NCBI RefSeq assembly: GCF_023053635.1
Contig: NC_086180.1
Coordinates: 7,197,206 to 7,261,205 of the forward strand
DNA length: 64,000 nt
Source: Elgaria multicarinata webbii
Taxonomy: Eukaryota > Chordata > Lepidosauria > Squamata > Anguidae
Direction: 5' to 3'
The position numbers and the translations under genes were made by a program. The notes under the pieces were generated by a model. The model ran no database searches. It saw nothing but the letters and a program-made list of their open reading frames with translations, and was not told the origin of the DNA. Positions 19,598 to 31,018 of the stretch are shown here, piece after piece; position 1 is the first letter of the stretch; the number at the start of each line of letters is the position of its first letter.

Positions 19598-22131
19598 GTC
19601 AGGCATTAAATATTTGGGAATTAAAATTACAAAAAATTTAGAGAATCTTGAAAAGGAAAATTTAACGAGGTTAAAGAAAGAGGTATTAGAGAAATTGGAG
19701 AAATATAAAAGATTATCTTGGTTTGGAAGAATAGCCTTAATAAAAATGAAGATTTTAGCTAAAATTAATTTTGTGTTTAGGATGTTACCAATAAAAATAT
19801 CAGAAACTGAGATAAAAAGCTGGCAAAATATTATTAATAAATATTGTAATGGAGAAAAGAGAGCAAGAGTGAATAAAAATAATTGGTATCTAAGCCAAAA
19901 AAAGGGTGGATTGGGTCTCCCAAATATAAAATTATACTACGCAGCAAATAGATTAAGACATATTGTAGAAGCAATTATAGGAGTAGGAGATTTATATTGG
20001 ATGGAAGAAAAAACTATAAGTAATGTAGAGATGAGTTTGGACAATGTCTTTTTTAAAGATGGAGGGAGAAAGTGGGTTGGAAGTATAGATAATCCACTCC
20101 TGAGGACTCAATGGGAAATTTGGAGTAAATTTAAAGGGAAGCTGCTTCCAAGCAACTCTCCCTTAGCACTGATAATAATGTTAAAGAATTTCCCAGAGGA
20201 TCTGAAGGGTAGATTATGTAAAATATTAAAAGAGAAAAGTAAAATGAAACTAAAGGATTGGTTAAGAGATATAAAAACAAGAGAGGATATGGAAAAATTG
20301 TTAAAGGAGAAAAAATTATCTTGGTTAGAATACGGGCAATTAGAACAATGGAATAAAAAGTGGATTAAAGATAATAGAGTTTGTAGAAAGATGACGAAGT
20401 TTGAAGAGTTAATAGCAAATAAGGAAAAAAGTAAAGGAGGTAGTATAGTTTTAAAAGGGTTAATGAGTGAAATATATAAAATATTGTTAGAAAAGGAGTT
20501 TAGAGAGAACTCAGAGAAAATGGTATGGGAGTCAGATTTGAAGGTACAAATAGGGCGACAGAGTTGGGAGGGACTATGGAAACAAAGAGTGTTGAGAAGT
20601 TTATCAGTGAGAATAAAGGAGAACTATTTTAAAATTTTGTGGAGGTGGTACCTAACCCCGATTAGATTGAATAAGATAAATGATCAGCATTCAGCAAATT
20701 GTTGGAGAGGTTGTGGGGAAAAAGGAACGTATTTACATATGTGGTGGCAATGCAAATATGTACAAAGAATATGGAAGATGGTGTTTTCAGAAATTGAAGA
20801 AATAGTGGGAATGAAAATAGAACAAACACCAAAGATTGCATTGCTGTCACTATTTGAAGATTTAAAGTGTGGAAAAGAAACTATAGAGCTGATATCGAGT
20901 TTGCTGGTTGCAGCACGATTGATGGTAGTGTTATATATAGAAAAATATGTTGCTTTTTCAGGGTTATGAGTGTATTGTGATGAGATATAACCAATGGATT
21001 ATATAGATGTTATAAGGGAAATATATTAGATAATGCATTATTAAAACATTTTGTGAGAGTTTCTGAAATGGGTCAGCTAAAAGGAATGTTGGTCTTTTCA
21101 GCTGGGATGGTGAAGACGGCAAAGGGCAAGGGGAGAAGACCTAGCAGAGGGAAGGTCATATTATTATAACAGAGATAACATGAGTAACGGAATTGTGTGT
21201 TAGACTTACTGGAGCCCCTCAGAATTTATGAGTTTGAGGTTAAATACCTATGTGAACTGTCAGAATTTATGTTTTTGAGGTTATGATAGGGGAAGAGACA
21301 CAAATCTGTTGTTTGAACTCATGACCTTATGGGGGGACGTGATGAAGAGGAATAAAGAAAGGTGTGCCCAGAAAGAATAAAACCTATATATGGACATAAG
21401 TAAATAATAGTGAGTGGAATATCAAATGAAATGAAAAAGCAAGTAAACAAGGGAGGAGTTACAAGGCGTACCGGGATAGGCTGTAACCCCTTTAGTCTCT
21501 GACCAATGGAGAGACTGGGGAGGGACTGCTTCGGCCGGGCTAAGGGATAAAAAGACTATGCACTAACTGGTGGGTGTGCCTACCTGCCTAGACACCCAAA
21601 CTTGCAAGTTTGCTCAATAAAACAGAGTGTTTAAACTTTCACCACTTTGTCCAAGCAATTTCATTTCAAAATCGTGTTTCTAACAGTAGCTAGGAACTGG
21701 AAGATTCAAGGCGAATATTCTATTGAAGAATGGTATAAAGAAGTATGGGATATAGCCATAAATGATAAACTGACATGTAATATTAAGTGGAGAAAAGGCG
21801 TAACTAAAATAAATGAGTTTGAAGGAATCTGGAAACAGTTCCTAAAATTTGTGTTTACTAAGGGAAGTGGGAAACCGCCAGCAGAAGAAACGATCAGATT
21901 TTGGACTCAGGAATAGATCCCGAGGTGGAGGGTGCACGTTTATGTTAAGAATGATGATGTTGTAGTAGGATAATGTATAGGTAATACTTATTCAATATAT
22001 ATGTACTCAACATTTATTCAATATGTATGTAGCAGTTGTTTGATGTTTTTCCTTTTATTATTATTATTATTATTGTAATGTTGTACGTTTATATAGTGTA
22101 GAAAATAAATAAAAAATATTTTTTTAAAAAG
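19598..22131 (+). mobile_element. L1 LINE, 5'-truncated, interrupted by a solo LTR
   Basis: Encodes the C-terminal half of L1 ORF2 in one frame from 19600 to 20928 (IKYLGIKITKNLENLEKENL, SWFGRIALIKMKIL, CWRGCGEKGTYLHMWWQC zinc motif). The frame resumes after the LTR at 21690-21916 (ARNWKIQG, IEEWYKEVWD). The 3' UTR ends in an A-rich tail at 22131. It lies between block I and the next duplicated segment, replacing about 180 bp present in unit 3 (54610-54790). The insertion therefore came with, or after, a small deletion. Confidence 0.9.
20929..21685 (+). mobile_element. Solo LTR of an endogenous retrovirus-like element
   Basis: 757 bp, starts tgttatatat and ends tttctaaca. The 4-bp target duplication gtag is at 20925-20928 and 21686-21689, and the flanking L1 frame closes perfectly across it. 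It has a promoter-like gaccaatggag and ggataaaa, and a caataaaac signal before the end. No internal region remains, so it is a recombination relic. Related LTRs lie at 23329-23981 and 55982-56466. Confidence 0.85.
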
Positions 22132-22406
22132 AAGCACTTCCCAAAAAACAAAAAAAACACAACAACATCTGTTTAAGACAAGATTATAATAACTCTTTTA
22201 AAAACTACGTCTGTATGCTTGTCCTTCACTGGCACCGAACGGGCCCCAAGCAGGCCATGCCCTTTGCCGCTCCCTTTAGGCCCCTGCCCAAGGCCCCTGG
22301 GGCTTTTGCAGCTAGGTAGCCTCTTGCTGGCCAACACCCCTGGGAGCTGCGGGTGGGAGCAGCCCCGCTTGCAGATAGATGGATGGGCAGGCAGGTCAAC
22401 AGCTTG

Positions 22407-22957
22407 ATCCAGAGCAATTCCACTGAACAGCTGTTCCTGAAGAAGGATTGCTTCGCTGCGACTGTGCACTTCATGCAAAACGCAGAGCTCTACGGGGTGG
22501 ATCCTTCTGAGATCATCATTGCTGGGGACAGTAGGGGGGGGCAATATTGCTAGCGTGGTCACCCAAAACCTGGTGGAGAGATCAGACCTCCCAAAGCTCC
22601 GGGCTCAAGTGCTGATCTATGGTGGCTTCCAAACTATGGACTTCAACCTGCCTTCTTATCAACAGAATGGCAGGATGCCTATCTTGTTCCGGGAGGAAGT
22701 TCTTCATTTTGGTCTGCAGTATTTTCTAAAGGACACTTCTCTGAGTCATGATGTCTTGAAGGGATCTCATGTGCCAGATGAAATGAGGCTCAAATATGGG
22801 AAGTGGATGAGTCCAGACAATATTACAGAGAAATTTAAGCATTGATAATGTAAACGATAAGCCTGATGTGTACAAACAGTTGCCAGAGTTGCTCAAAGTC
22901 ACTTTCTCAGTCCTTAGTGCCGAAGACGCTGTCATCCGATACAATATAAAGCCATAC
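22407..22957 (+). pseudogene. Broken terminal exon of an AADACL4-like esterase
   Basis: Translates as most of the first part of the esterase terminal exon: KDCFAATVHFMQNAELYGVD, IIIAGDSRGG, then after a +1 shift NIASVVTQNLVERSDLPKL, and KWMSPDNITEKFK. Three lesions kill it. The splice acceptor and first ~40 bp of the exon are missing, because intron sequence cctgaagaag joins directly to gattgc. A G-run frameshift lies beside the catalytic serine motif. A stop follows EKFKH. A final piece (KPDVYKQLPELLKV) runs into a CA repeat. Most of the damage is shared with 55010-55556, so it predates the unit duplication. Confidence 0.9.
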
Positions 22958-22962
22958 ACACA

Positions 22963-23003
<41 letters not shown>
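22958..23003. repeat. (CA)n(GA)n microsatellite
   Basis: About 12 CA units followed by 11 GA units, much shorter than the paralogous tract at 55557-55654. Confidence 0.95.
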
Positions 23004-23171
23004 GTTTAAAACAAAAGTAAGTGTGAAGACTATAGATAAAAACAACCTTAGCAGGCAAAGGCCTGCCAGAAGACAGATGACTTCTACAGCCAGTGAAAGA
23101 TATTCTGAAAGAGTGCCATCCACAAGAGACAAAATGCTTCACAAAATTGCTGCAGCCATTGTTAACACCCT

Positions 23172-23309
23172 GGCCAAATCTACACCAAGCAGGATGTGAC
23201 ACTTGGGAAATGTTTTGAAACTGTCTATGGAGTGTGTCCTGGGCCCCAAAAGTTGTCACTCCTGTTATAAACCATTTTAAAGCAGTAGTGTAGATCCTGC
23301 TGATGCCTC
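23172..23309. repeat. MITE with GGATCTACACTACTGC-type ends
   Basis: The right end reads aaagcagtagtgtagatcct; the left end is a decayed inverse (aaatctacacc). Same family as 26216-26354 and 39207-45297. Present in units 1 and 3. Confidence 0.65.
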
Positions 23310-23328
23310 TGTGAGAAATGGATGAATG

Positions 23329-23981
23329 TGTTACTTTTTCATATATTGCAATGTTTATCATAAGGAGAAAATATAATGGCTAATGCATTATTAAAATATT
23401 ATTATAACGGCTTCTGAAAAGGGTCAGCTAAAAGCAATGTTATAACTGAAGCATTATAAGAAAAACAGGAAGGCATAGCAGGTGTGGAGGGTCTTTTTCA
23501 GCTGAGATAATGAGAGTAACGGAATTTTGTGGTTGGACTTGTGGTGAGAAGAGGTGATAAATAGAACAAAACCGAAAACAGCAGTTAATAGCACATCTGT
23601 TGTTTCTGAACTCATGACCTTGTGGTTACATGATGGGAGGGGGGATAATAAAGAGTGATTAAGAAGGTGTGCTCAGAGGAATCAAAACCAAATATGGACA
23701 CAAGTAAATACAAATGGGTGGACTATCAAATGAGAAGGGCATAGAGGTAAACGGGAGGAGTCAGCAGGTGTACCGGGATAGGCTGTAACCCCTTGAGTCT
23801 CTAACCAATGGAGTGATAGGGAAGGGACTGCTTCGGCTGGGCTAAAGGATAAAATAGTTTTGCTCTAGCTGGTAGGTGTGCCTACCTGGCTTGGGCAACC
23901 AGACTTGCAATTCTATTCAATAAAAACAGAGTGCTTTCACCATTTGTCCTTGAATCTTCATTTCACATCATGTTTCTAACA
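23329..23981 (+). mobile_element. LTR of the same family as 20929-21685, beside the esterase leader
   Basis: Starts tgttactttttc, shares gcattattaaaa, ccgggataggctgtaacccc and caatggagtgatagg with the other LTR, has a tcaataaaaac signal and ends tttctaaca. No clear target duplication was found. It ends three bases before the conserved leader of the esterase gene. It is a fossil without internal region. Confidence 0.75.
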
Positions 23982-23984
23982 CCT

Positions 23985-24388
23985 CCACCCTAGTTGGGTG
24001 GAGGCATCAGCAGATAGACAGATAGGCCTCACTGTCCTAGTTAATATGGGAAAAAGTGATCTTTCAGATATCCAGGGACCAAGCTGTTTTGGACTTCGAA
24101 AGTTGATGAACAGTCATCTGAATGGCTCCTGGAAGCAAATGGAGCAACATGGCATGCCCTTTTTTGCACAGAGTGTTCTAGATAATTGTGAAATGTTAAT
24201 AAACAGCATCATCACATGGTGTACAACTATCTGAGTCAATTTAAGTCTTGTAATCCATTTACTAGCCATGTGGAGGTGTGTCTGTCACTAAAGTTTGCAT
24301 TTTCAAGGAAGGAGCTACAGAACTACAACAGACAGAGAGCTGAGCCAATCCTTCTGGAGACGACAGTCTTGCCTGTATAGTCAGCTTT
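23985..24388 (+). promoter_or_regulatory. Esterase 5' leader/promoter region, unit 1 (orphaned)
   Basis: About 400 bp nearly identical to the sequence immediately upstream of exon 1 in units 2 (33592-34018) and 3 (56470-56893). It begins ctagttgggtggaggcatc and ends cagctttagttcc. In unit 1 no exon 1 follows, because the next base pairs belong to intron 3. It probably contained promoter and 5' UTR. A 78-codon open frame here (24004-24234) is also open in the other units, but I do not consider it proven coding. Confidence 0.6.
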
Positions 24389-24390
24389 AG

Positions 24391-24776
24391 TTCCCCATCC
24401 CTCAGCAGGGAGAAGGAGTGGGGGAGACACCCAGCCATGGCCTAGTTGCTTTGCCCTTCCCTCACCTTCCCCACGTGGAGAAAGCGAAGGAGCAGTGAAC
24501 GGCTGAGTGGGCTGAAGCAGGGCTTCCCAACCAAGGCAGCGCCATGAGGAGCCGCATCCGGCCATTCCGCTTGGGACGCTGTGATGGCAGGGCTCTACCT
24601 GGGACCTCACCGACGGGGGTCCAAAAACTGACTTCATCCAGTCTATAGGACTCCATGGGGAGGGGAATCTCACCCCAAGACCCAAACAAGGTCCCTAGCC
24701 CTGCCTGAGCCCATAGATGGGCAGACTTCAACTGTCTTATTCATTTTCTTGTTTAGTAGAACACTAACGTCCACAA
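24391..24776. other. Intron-3 sequence joined to the leader
   Basis: Matches 47770-48156 of copy 2's intron 3 almost exactly (starts ccatccctcagcagg). It marks the right side of a deletion that removed exon 1 to mid-intron 3 in unit 1. Confidence 0.85.
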
Positions 24777-25061
24777 GAGCCTCGTGTGGCGCAGAGCGGT
24801 AAAGCAGCAGTTTCTGCAGCTGAAACTCTCCCCACGGCCTGAGTTCGATCCCAGCGGAAGCTGGTTTCAGGCAGCCGGCTCGGGTCGACTCAGCCTTCCA
24901 TCCTCCCGAGGTCGGTAAAATGAGTGCCCAGTTAGCTGGGGGAAAGGGAATAACGACCGGGGAAGGCAATGGCAAGAAAATGTCAGCGAAACTGGCGTCC
25001 CTCCAAGAGTCAGTAATGACTCAGTGCTGGCACGAGAGGTTCCTTTCCTTTCTTCCAAGGT
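24777..25061 (+). mobile_element. tRNA-derived squamate SINE
   Basis: Starts gagcctcgtgtggcgcagag. It has a box A-like tggcgcagagcggtaaa and a box B-like gagttcgatccc about 45 bp later, then a tRNA-unrelated body and a ttcctttcctttctt tail. This is the layout of Sauria-type SINEs. Its partial partner is at 48157-48416. Confidence 0.8.
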
Positions 25062-25299
25062 CCACAAACTGCCTCAGTGGGCGAATAGTAGAAGAAACGT
25101 CCAGCGTGCCCTCGGAGCACATGTTCAGCCCAGGATCACCCCACCCCATCCCACCCCTGGACAAGTTCCCAGACTTTGCTCATAGTCCTTCTACTCACAA
25201 ATCCATTCTGGTTGGTATTTGTAAACCAATTGGAAGTCAGAAAACCCTTCTGATCTATGGATCTACTGCAGATCACCCACAGAAGATCTGTTGATACAA

Positions 25300-25617
25300 A
25301 TTGACTATGAAATTCCCTACCACACTATATAGTGATGCCCACCAATTTGGATGGCTTTAAAAGACAGTCAGAGAAACTTCTGGAGGAGAAGCCTATCAAT
25401 GGCTACTATTCCTGATGGCTACATGCTACCTCCAGTAGCAGAGACAATGAGCCTATATACACCAGTTGATGGGGAACATGGGCGAGAGGGTGCTGTTGTA
25501 CTCATGTCTTCCTTGTGGGTTCATGGTTGACAGCTGGTTGGTCACTATGGGAATAGAATGCTGGACTAGATGGACCTTTGGTCTGATCCAGCCTGGTTCT
25601 TCTTATATTCTTATGTT
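25300..25617 (+). mobile_element. CR1/L3-like LINE 3' tail in intron 3 of unit 1
   Basis: Contains decayed LWNSLP-type coding DNA, then gctggactagatggaccttt and tcttatattcttatg. Only the last few bases survive in copy 2, where rDNA takes its place. The 25062-25299 stretch before it holds nothing I recognise. Confidence 0.7.
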
Positions 25618-26215
25618 TACAATAGACCCACTTTCTCACAGAGTCAGCATTCCCTCAGAATTCCCTCCAGTTCTGGAAATCAGTGTTGTCTTCCATACCT
25701 CCCCAGCAGCCCTCTCTCAGGCTGTGGAAGAAATACTTCTAGATTAGACCCTTCATTCCCTTGCAGTTTGGCAGAACAGACTAATCAGTCCTCTTTATGT
25801 ACAGAGAAGAGAAAGCTCAGCCTCCTGAGCTAGACTGGATTGGAAGAGGGGGGATAGAGGGAGAAATGGGTGAGATTTATTTCTTTAATCCATAGCTCTA
25901 CTATGTCTGCCACATGCAATGAAGGGAACCAAGCCTCAGTGACAGAAATGGTGTCAGTCCATTTCGTAAGGGTAAAAGTGCAACATCTCCCATTAAAGTC
26001 CTGGGGTGACACTGTCATAACACTGGTACCAAACAGAGAACAAGGAGTGACTGGCTATGTGTAAAGTAATTGCATAATGGAAACCAAATGTGCATTGTGA
26101 GAGAAGCCAGAAAGGAACGCCAGGCCATGGGGAAGTGAAGAGGCCTCACCCAAAGCTGGCAAGAAGAGATTTCTCCTCTCCCAACCTGGGAGAGGGGTCA
26201 GCCAGGGGGGATCTA

Positions 26216-26354
26216 CACTACTGCTTTTAAAGTGCTTTAAAGAGCTTTAAAGCGCTTTGAAAACGTTTTGAAAACAGTATATGCAGTGTGTCCTGGCCCC
26301 AACAGTTGTAAAAACTGTTATAAAGCGCCTTAAAGCAGTAGTGTAGATCCCCCC
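26216..26354. repeat. MITE absent from the paralogous site
   Basis: Ends are ggatctacactactgctttt and the inverse aaagcagtagtgtagatcc. The interior repeats aaagcgcttt words. The corresponding position in copy 2 (about 49388) goes straight from gtcagccag to catttattagcc, so this is an insertion specific to unit 1 or a deletion in unit 2. Confidence 0.75.
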
Positions 26355-26440
26355 CTCCCCAGAAATTCATTAGCCTGCTAGCACAATGTTAAATCTAAAT
26401 TAGATTTTGAATTCAAATTGCCCTGGCTGAATTTCTGCCA

Positions 26441-26444
<4 letters not shown>

Positions 26445-26538
<94 letters not shown>
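26445..26538. repeat. (CT)n(CA)n microsatellite
   Basis: About 27 CT units followed by 20 CA units, in intron 3 about 150 bp upstream of the terminal exon. The copy 2 equivalent is 49471-49571 and is interrupted. Confidence 0.97.
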
Positions 26539-26539
<1 letters not shown>

Positions 26540-26685
26540 AGCTTGATCCAGTCCTAGTGCAATTCCAGTGAAAAGCTGTCCCTGAAGAAGCGAAGGAGAC
26601 ACAGGGTGCTTCTCCCACACTTCAGGGTTGTCTGTTCTTGGATTCTGGAAAGTTTACACTTTGCTTCTGAATTCTGCCTCTCCAG

Positions 26686-27460
26686 CTATCGCCTGGCTCC
26701 GGAGCACCCGTACCCAGCGCAGAGGAAGGATTGCTTCGCTGCTACTGTGCACTTCATGCAAAATGCAAAGCTCTACGGGGTGGATCCTTCTCAGATCATC
26801 ATTGCTGGGGACAGTATGGGGGCCAATATTGCTAGCGTTGTCGCCCAAAACCTGGTGGAGAGATCAGACCTGCCAAAGCTACGGGCTCAAGTGCTGATCT
26901 ATGGTGGCTTCCAAACTATGGACTTCAACCTACCTTCTTATCAACAGAATGGCAGGATGCCTCTCTTGTTCAGGGAGAATGTTCTTCATTTTGGTCTGCA
27001 GTATTTTCTAAAGGACACTTCTCTGAGTCATGATGTCTTGAAGGGATCTCATGTGCCAGATGAAATGAGGCTCAAATATGGGAAGTGGATGAGTCCAGAT
27101 AACATTCCAGAGAAATTTAAGCGTCGTGGGTATGAACGAGTACCACACGCTCCTTATAAGCCTGATGTGTACAAACAAGTGTCAGAGACACGCCAACCCA
27201 CTTTCTCTTCACTTTTTGCTGAAGACACTGTCATCCGAGAGCTCCCGGAGACTTTAATTGTGAGTTGCGAATATGATGTAATTCGAGATGATTCTCTCTT
27301 GTACAAGAAGCGACTGGAAGACAACGGTGTGAAATTCAGATGGTTCCATGCTGAAAACGGGTTTCATGGAGTGCTGAACCTCTTCAGTGTTGGGTTTTTG
27401 ACATTCCCCAACGGTATAGAAATACTGGACAATGTTGTAGACTTTGTCAAACATTTATGA
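26686..27460 (+). CDS. AADACL4-like esterase, orphan terminal exon (copy 1)
   Basis: A clean acceptor (gcctctccag, exon starts ctatcgcc) and an open frame to TGA at 27458-27460 encode the C-terminal ~257 residues of an AADAC-family serine esterase: YRLAPEHPYPAQ, nucleophile motif GDSMG, the acid region CEYDVIRDD and the histidine motif GFHGVL. AATAAA follows at 27492. Compared with copy 2 it has about eight amino-acid differences, including GDSMGA for GDSMGG, R for W and K for E near the exon start. No matching exons 1-3 exist upstream in this window, and the leader is fused to intron 3. It is therefore probably a 5'-truncated pseudogene that has not yet decayed. It could also be spliced to exons of an upstream unit outside the window. 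Confidence 0.75.
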
Positions 27461-28326
27461 GGGGATTTTGCAGTGCTACAATTCCTTAAGGAATAAAGAT
27501 ACCTAAATATTAAGGTGGAAGGGTGAAACACTCACACCATTATAAGCCCTGAAAGTTCTTAATGACCATAAAATTAAGATGACTTGTTAAAAAAATAAAA
27601 CAGTGCTATGTCAAAAAAAAAAAAAAATCTGAGTTCAGAATCCCAATCTTCATGCCTATTGATTATCATTGCCAATTAATTAATTGTTCTAACATCTTTC
27701 TTTTTGTCACAATTGGCCAAAATTTGCAGGCGTATTAGTCCATTATTAGGGTGGTTTTATATGATTTTAAATGATTATATACTACATACTGATAAGGGAC
27801 ATACACAACAGTATTTGTCAAAGCCTTTCCTCAGAATAGGGAAAAGAGACTAAATATATGCTCAATATATAGAGGTGACCCTAGTTAAGAAACCTGCGTA
27901 ATTTCAGAAGGATAAGTCAAGTGTTCTGTGGGGTAGGGGAGGGTACAGATTGAGAGGGAGAGGGATTCTCTTCCCCTTATACTCCATGGGTTTCTTGGCA
28001 ATTTATCCAGAAATGCCTAGGGACGTCCTGGGCGCCTGAAGGGATCCTGGAGTCCTGTGGACTCCCCTCGTCCGCAAACTCGGACCCAGTCAGGTACCAG
28101 CAGTGCATTTATGGGCCTTCATGGCCACCACTCATGCAATCGGAGAATTACGTCATTTCCAGAGCTACCATAGTTGCACATAATGGAGGCTCCGGACAAG
28201 AGCGGACAGGCTTGCAATTTCAACAAATCCTCACAGAGCCGCAAAGGAAGCTTGCGAAGAGGTGAACAGCAGTGACAGCAGGGCGAGCGTCTGAGGAATC
28301 GGACCTGAATGAGTTCACCCATCCCT
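27461..28326. other. 3' UTR and flank of copy 1
   Basis: AATAAA at 27492-27497 is the likely polyadenylation signal, with a second at about 27594 followed by an A-run. The rest parallels 50496-51327. The right end reads gttcacccatcccta, which inverted (tagggatgggtgaac) looks like a hAT terminus, so 28020-28326 may be a decayed hAT fragment. Confidence 0.6.
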
Positions 28327-28690
28327 ACACTGATTCCATTGTCGTACTGCTTTAACAGTCAGGAAGTTTTTCCTGATGTCCAGGTGGAATCTGGCTTCCT
28401 TTAACTTGATCGCGTTATTCCGTGTCCTGCACTCTGGGGGGATCGACGAGAGATCCTGGCCCTCCTCTGTTTGACAACCTTTTAAGTCTTTGAAGAGTGC
28501 TATCCTGTCTCCCCTCAATCTTCTCTTCTCCAGGCTAAACAGGCCCAGTTCTTTCAGTCTCTCTTCATAGGGCTTTGCCTCCAGACCCCTGATCATCCTG
28601 GTTGCCCTCCTCTGAACACGCTCCAGCTTGTCTGCGTCCTTCTTGAATTGTGGAGCCCAGAACTGGACGCAATACTCTAGATGAGGCCCT
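28327..28690 (-). mobile_element. CR1 LINE fragment
   Basis: The minus strand encodes [20 protein letters not shown] and [18 protein letters not shown]. It lacks the usual CR1 3' tail, so both ends are truncated. Paralogous to 51328-51690. Confidence 0.85.
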
Positions 28691-28790
28691 GCTCTTATGG
28701 GTTCCTGGTTGACAGCTGGTTGGCCACTGTGTGAACAGAGTGCTGGACTAGATGGACCCTTGGTCTGATCCAGCTTGGCTCTTATGTTCT
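28691..28790 (+). mobile_element. CR1/L3-like 3' tail
   Basis: Contains gctggttggccactgtgtga and gctggactagatggaccctt, ending cttatgttct. Confidence 0.7.
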
Positions 28791-28869
28791 ACCCACACAC
28801 ACACACCTTTTGGGCCTTGGTCACACACATCACTGGTATGGAGCCCCAACCTCTTTACTTTGAGAGAAT

Positions 28870-29040
28870 GGGGGCATCCCTGTTATAAATACTTGCCTTG
28901 GGTAAGCCCAATTGAACTCTACAGGGCTTACTTCCAAGAAAACATACATAGGATTGTGGCGTTAGTATGCAATCCTATGGTCAGCTACTTGGAAGCAAGT
29001 ACCATTGAATAACATTTGGTCAAATGCTAACAGCCTAATC
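28870..29040. repeat. Interspersed foldback-like repeat (acttccaag/cttggaagc type)
   Basis: Contains gcttacttccaagaaaacat and, inverted further on, ggtcagctacttggaagcaa, with gcaatcctatg words common in squamate foldback repeats. Family name unknown to me. Same element at 51870-52040. Confidence 0.5.
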
Positions 29041-29393
29041 TTATGTATGTAGGTTTACTTTGAAGTTAAACAGACTTCCATAGAATTGGTCTGTTCCTCT
29101 TTGACCAAACAATATATGCTAAAACGCAGCAAATCGGTTCAAATACTGCCATTATATAAGCGATGGGATAGTATATCTCGGGGAATTCCAAGACTACATA
29201 TCACATTTGGATGCTCTTGGGAAAGGATTTGGAAATGCAAGACTTCATGGTACCTTTAGCAAATCAGATGTAATTGCGTAAGAAAGTGCATGTTATTCTG
29301 AAGGGGCACCATTATAGCCTCAGTGAGAGACCATGTTAGGGCTGTTTGGATCTCGTCCTTGGGTGAAAAGAACATTGATCTAACAACCATATA

Positions 29394-29836
29394 ACACCTG
29401 CTCTGGTCCGCTTGCACTGGCTGCCTGTATGTTTCCGAGACCAATTCAAGGTGCTGGTTTTAACTATACATGGCTTGGGACCACAATACCTGACGGAACG
29501 CCTAACGTAACGTGAATATACCCAGTCACTACATTTAACATCTAAGGTCCTCCTCCAGGTGCCTACTCCAAGAGAGGCTCAGAGTGTGGCAACGAGGGAC
29601 AGGGCCTTTTCGGTGGTGGCCCCCAGACTGTGGAAAGATCTCCCTGACGAGGCTCGCTTGGCACCAACACTGCTATCTTTCCGGAGCCAGGTTAAGACTT
29701 TCTCTTTGCCCAGGCATATGGCGACACATCTTAATCACCCACGTTTAGTATACTTGTTTTTATCTCAATTTTAGAATTTCTGTAAACCGCCCAGAGAGCT
29801 CTGGCGGTGGTATGTAAGTGTAATAAATAAATAAAC
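29394..29836 (+). mobile_element. L2-like LINE 3' end, unit 1
   Basis: Encodes ALVRLHWLPVCFRDQFKVLV-type L2 C-terminus with damage (parts of the frame missing compared with 52679-53062), then the tail cgcccagagagctctggcgg and AATAAATA. Confidence 0.8.
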
Positions 29837-29916
29837 CTTGTACCTTCAGGACTACAGCAACCATCATGCCCAGCCACACAGCCAGACATGCTGGCTGGGG
29901 TGATGGGAGTTGTAAT

Positions 29917-30742
<826 letters not shown>

Positions 30743-31018
30743 GTTAGGAAGGAAGAGAAAGATGAAGGCTGGGGATGGGGAAAGGGTTCAGCGTAAAGAA
30801 ATAGTAAGGCTAGAGGCTGTGAGCAGAGAGCAAAGGGGCAAAGACAGAAAAAGATTGGGTGGAGGCAGAAAGCAACAATTTCCTTCTCTTTCTGCCTGCT
30901 GAACAGCTGATGGGGAGGAGGTCCAGGAACAAGAGGGAGCACTTGGCACCGTGACATTTTTAAAGGGATTTTTAAAAATTAAAATAATTTCTTGAAGGGG
31001 GCAGCAAGTAAAGAGCTT

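Noticed and set aside
24777-24860. tRNA gene
   Set aside because: Box A and box B are present, but the body continues into a SINE with a tail and a second copy at 48157; no cloverleaf with an anticodon arm could be drawn convincingly.
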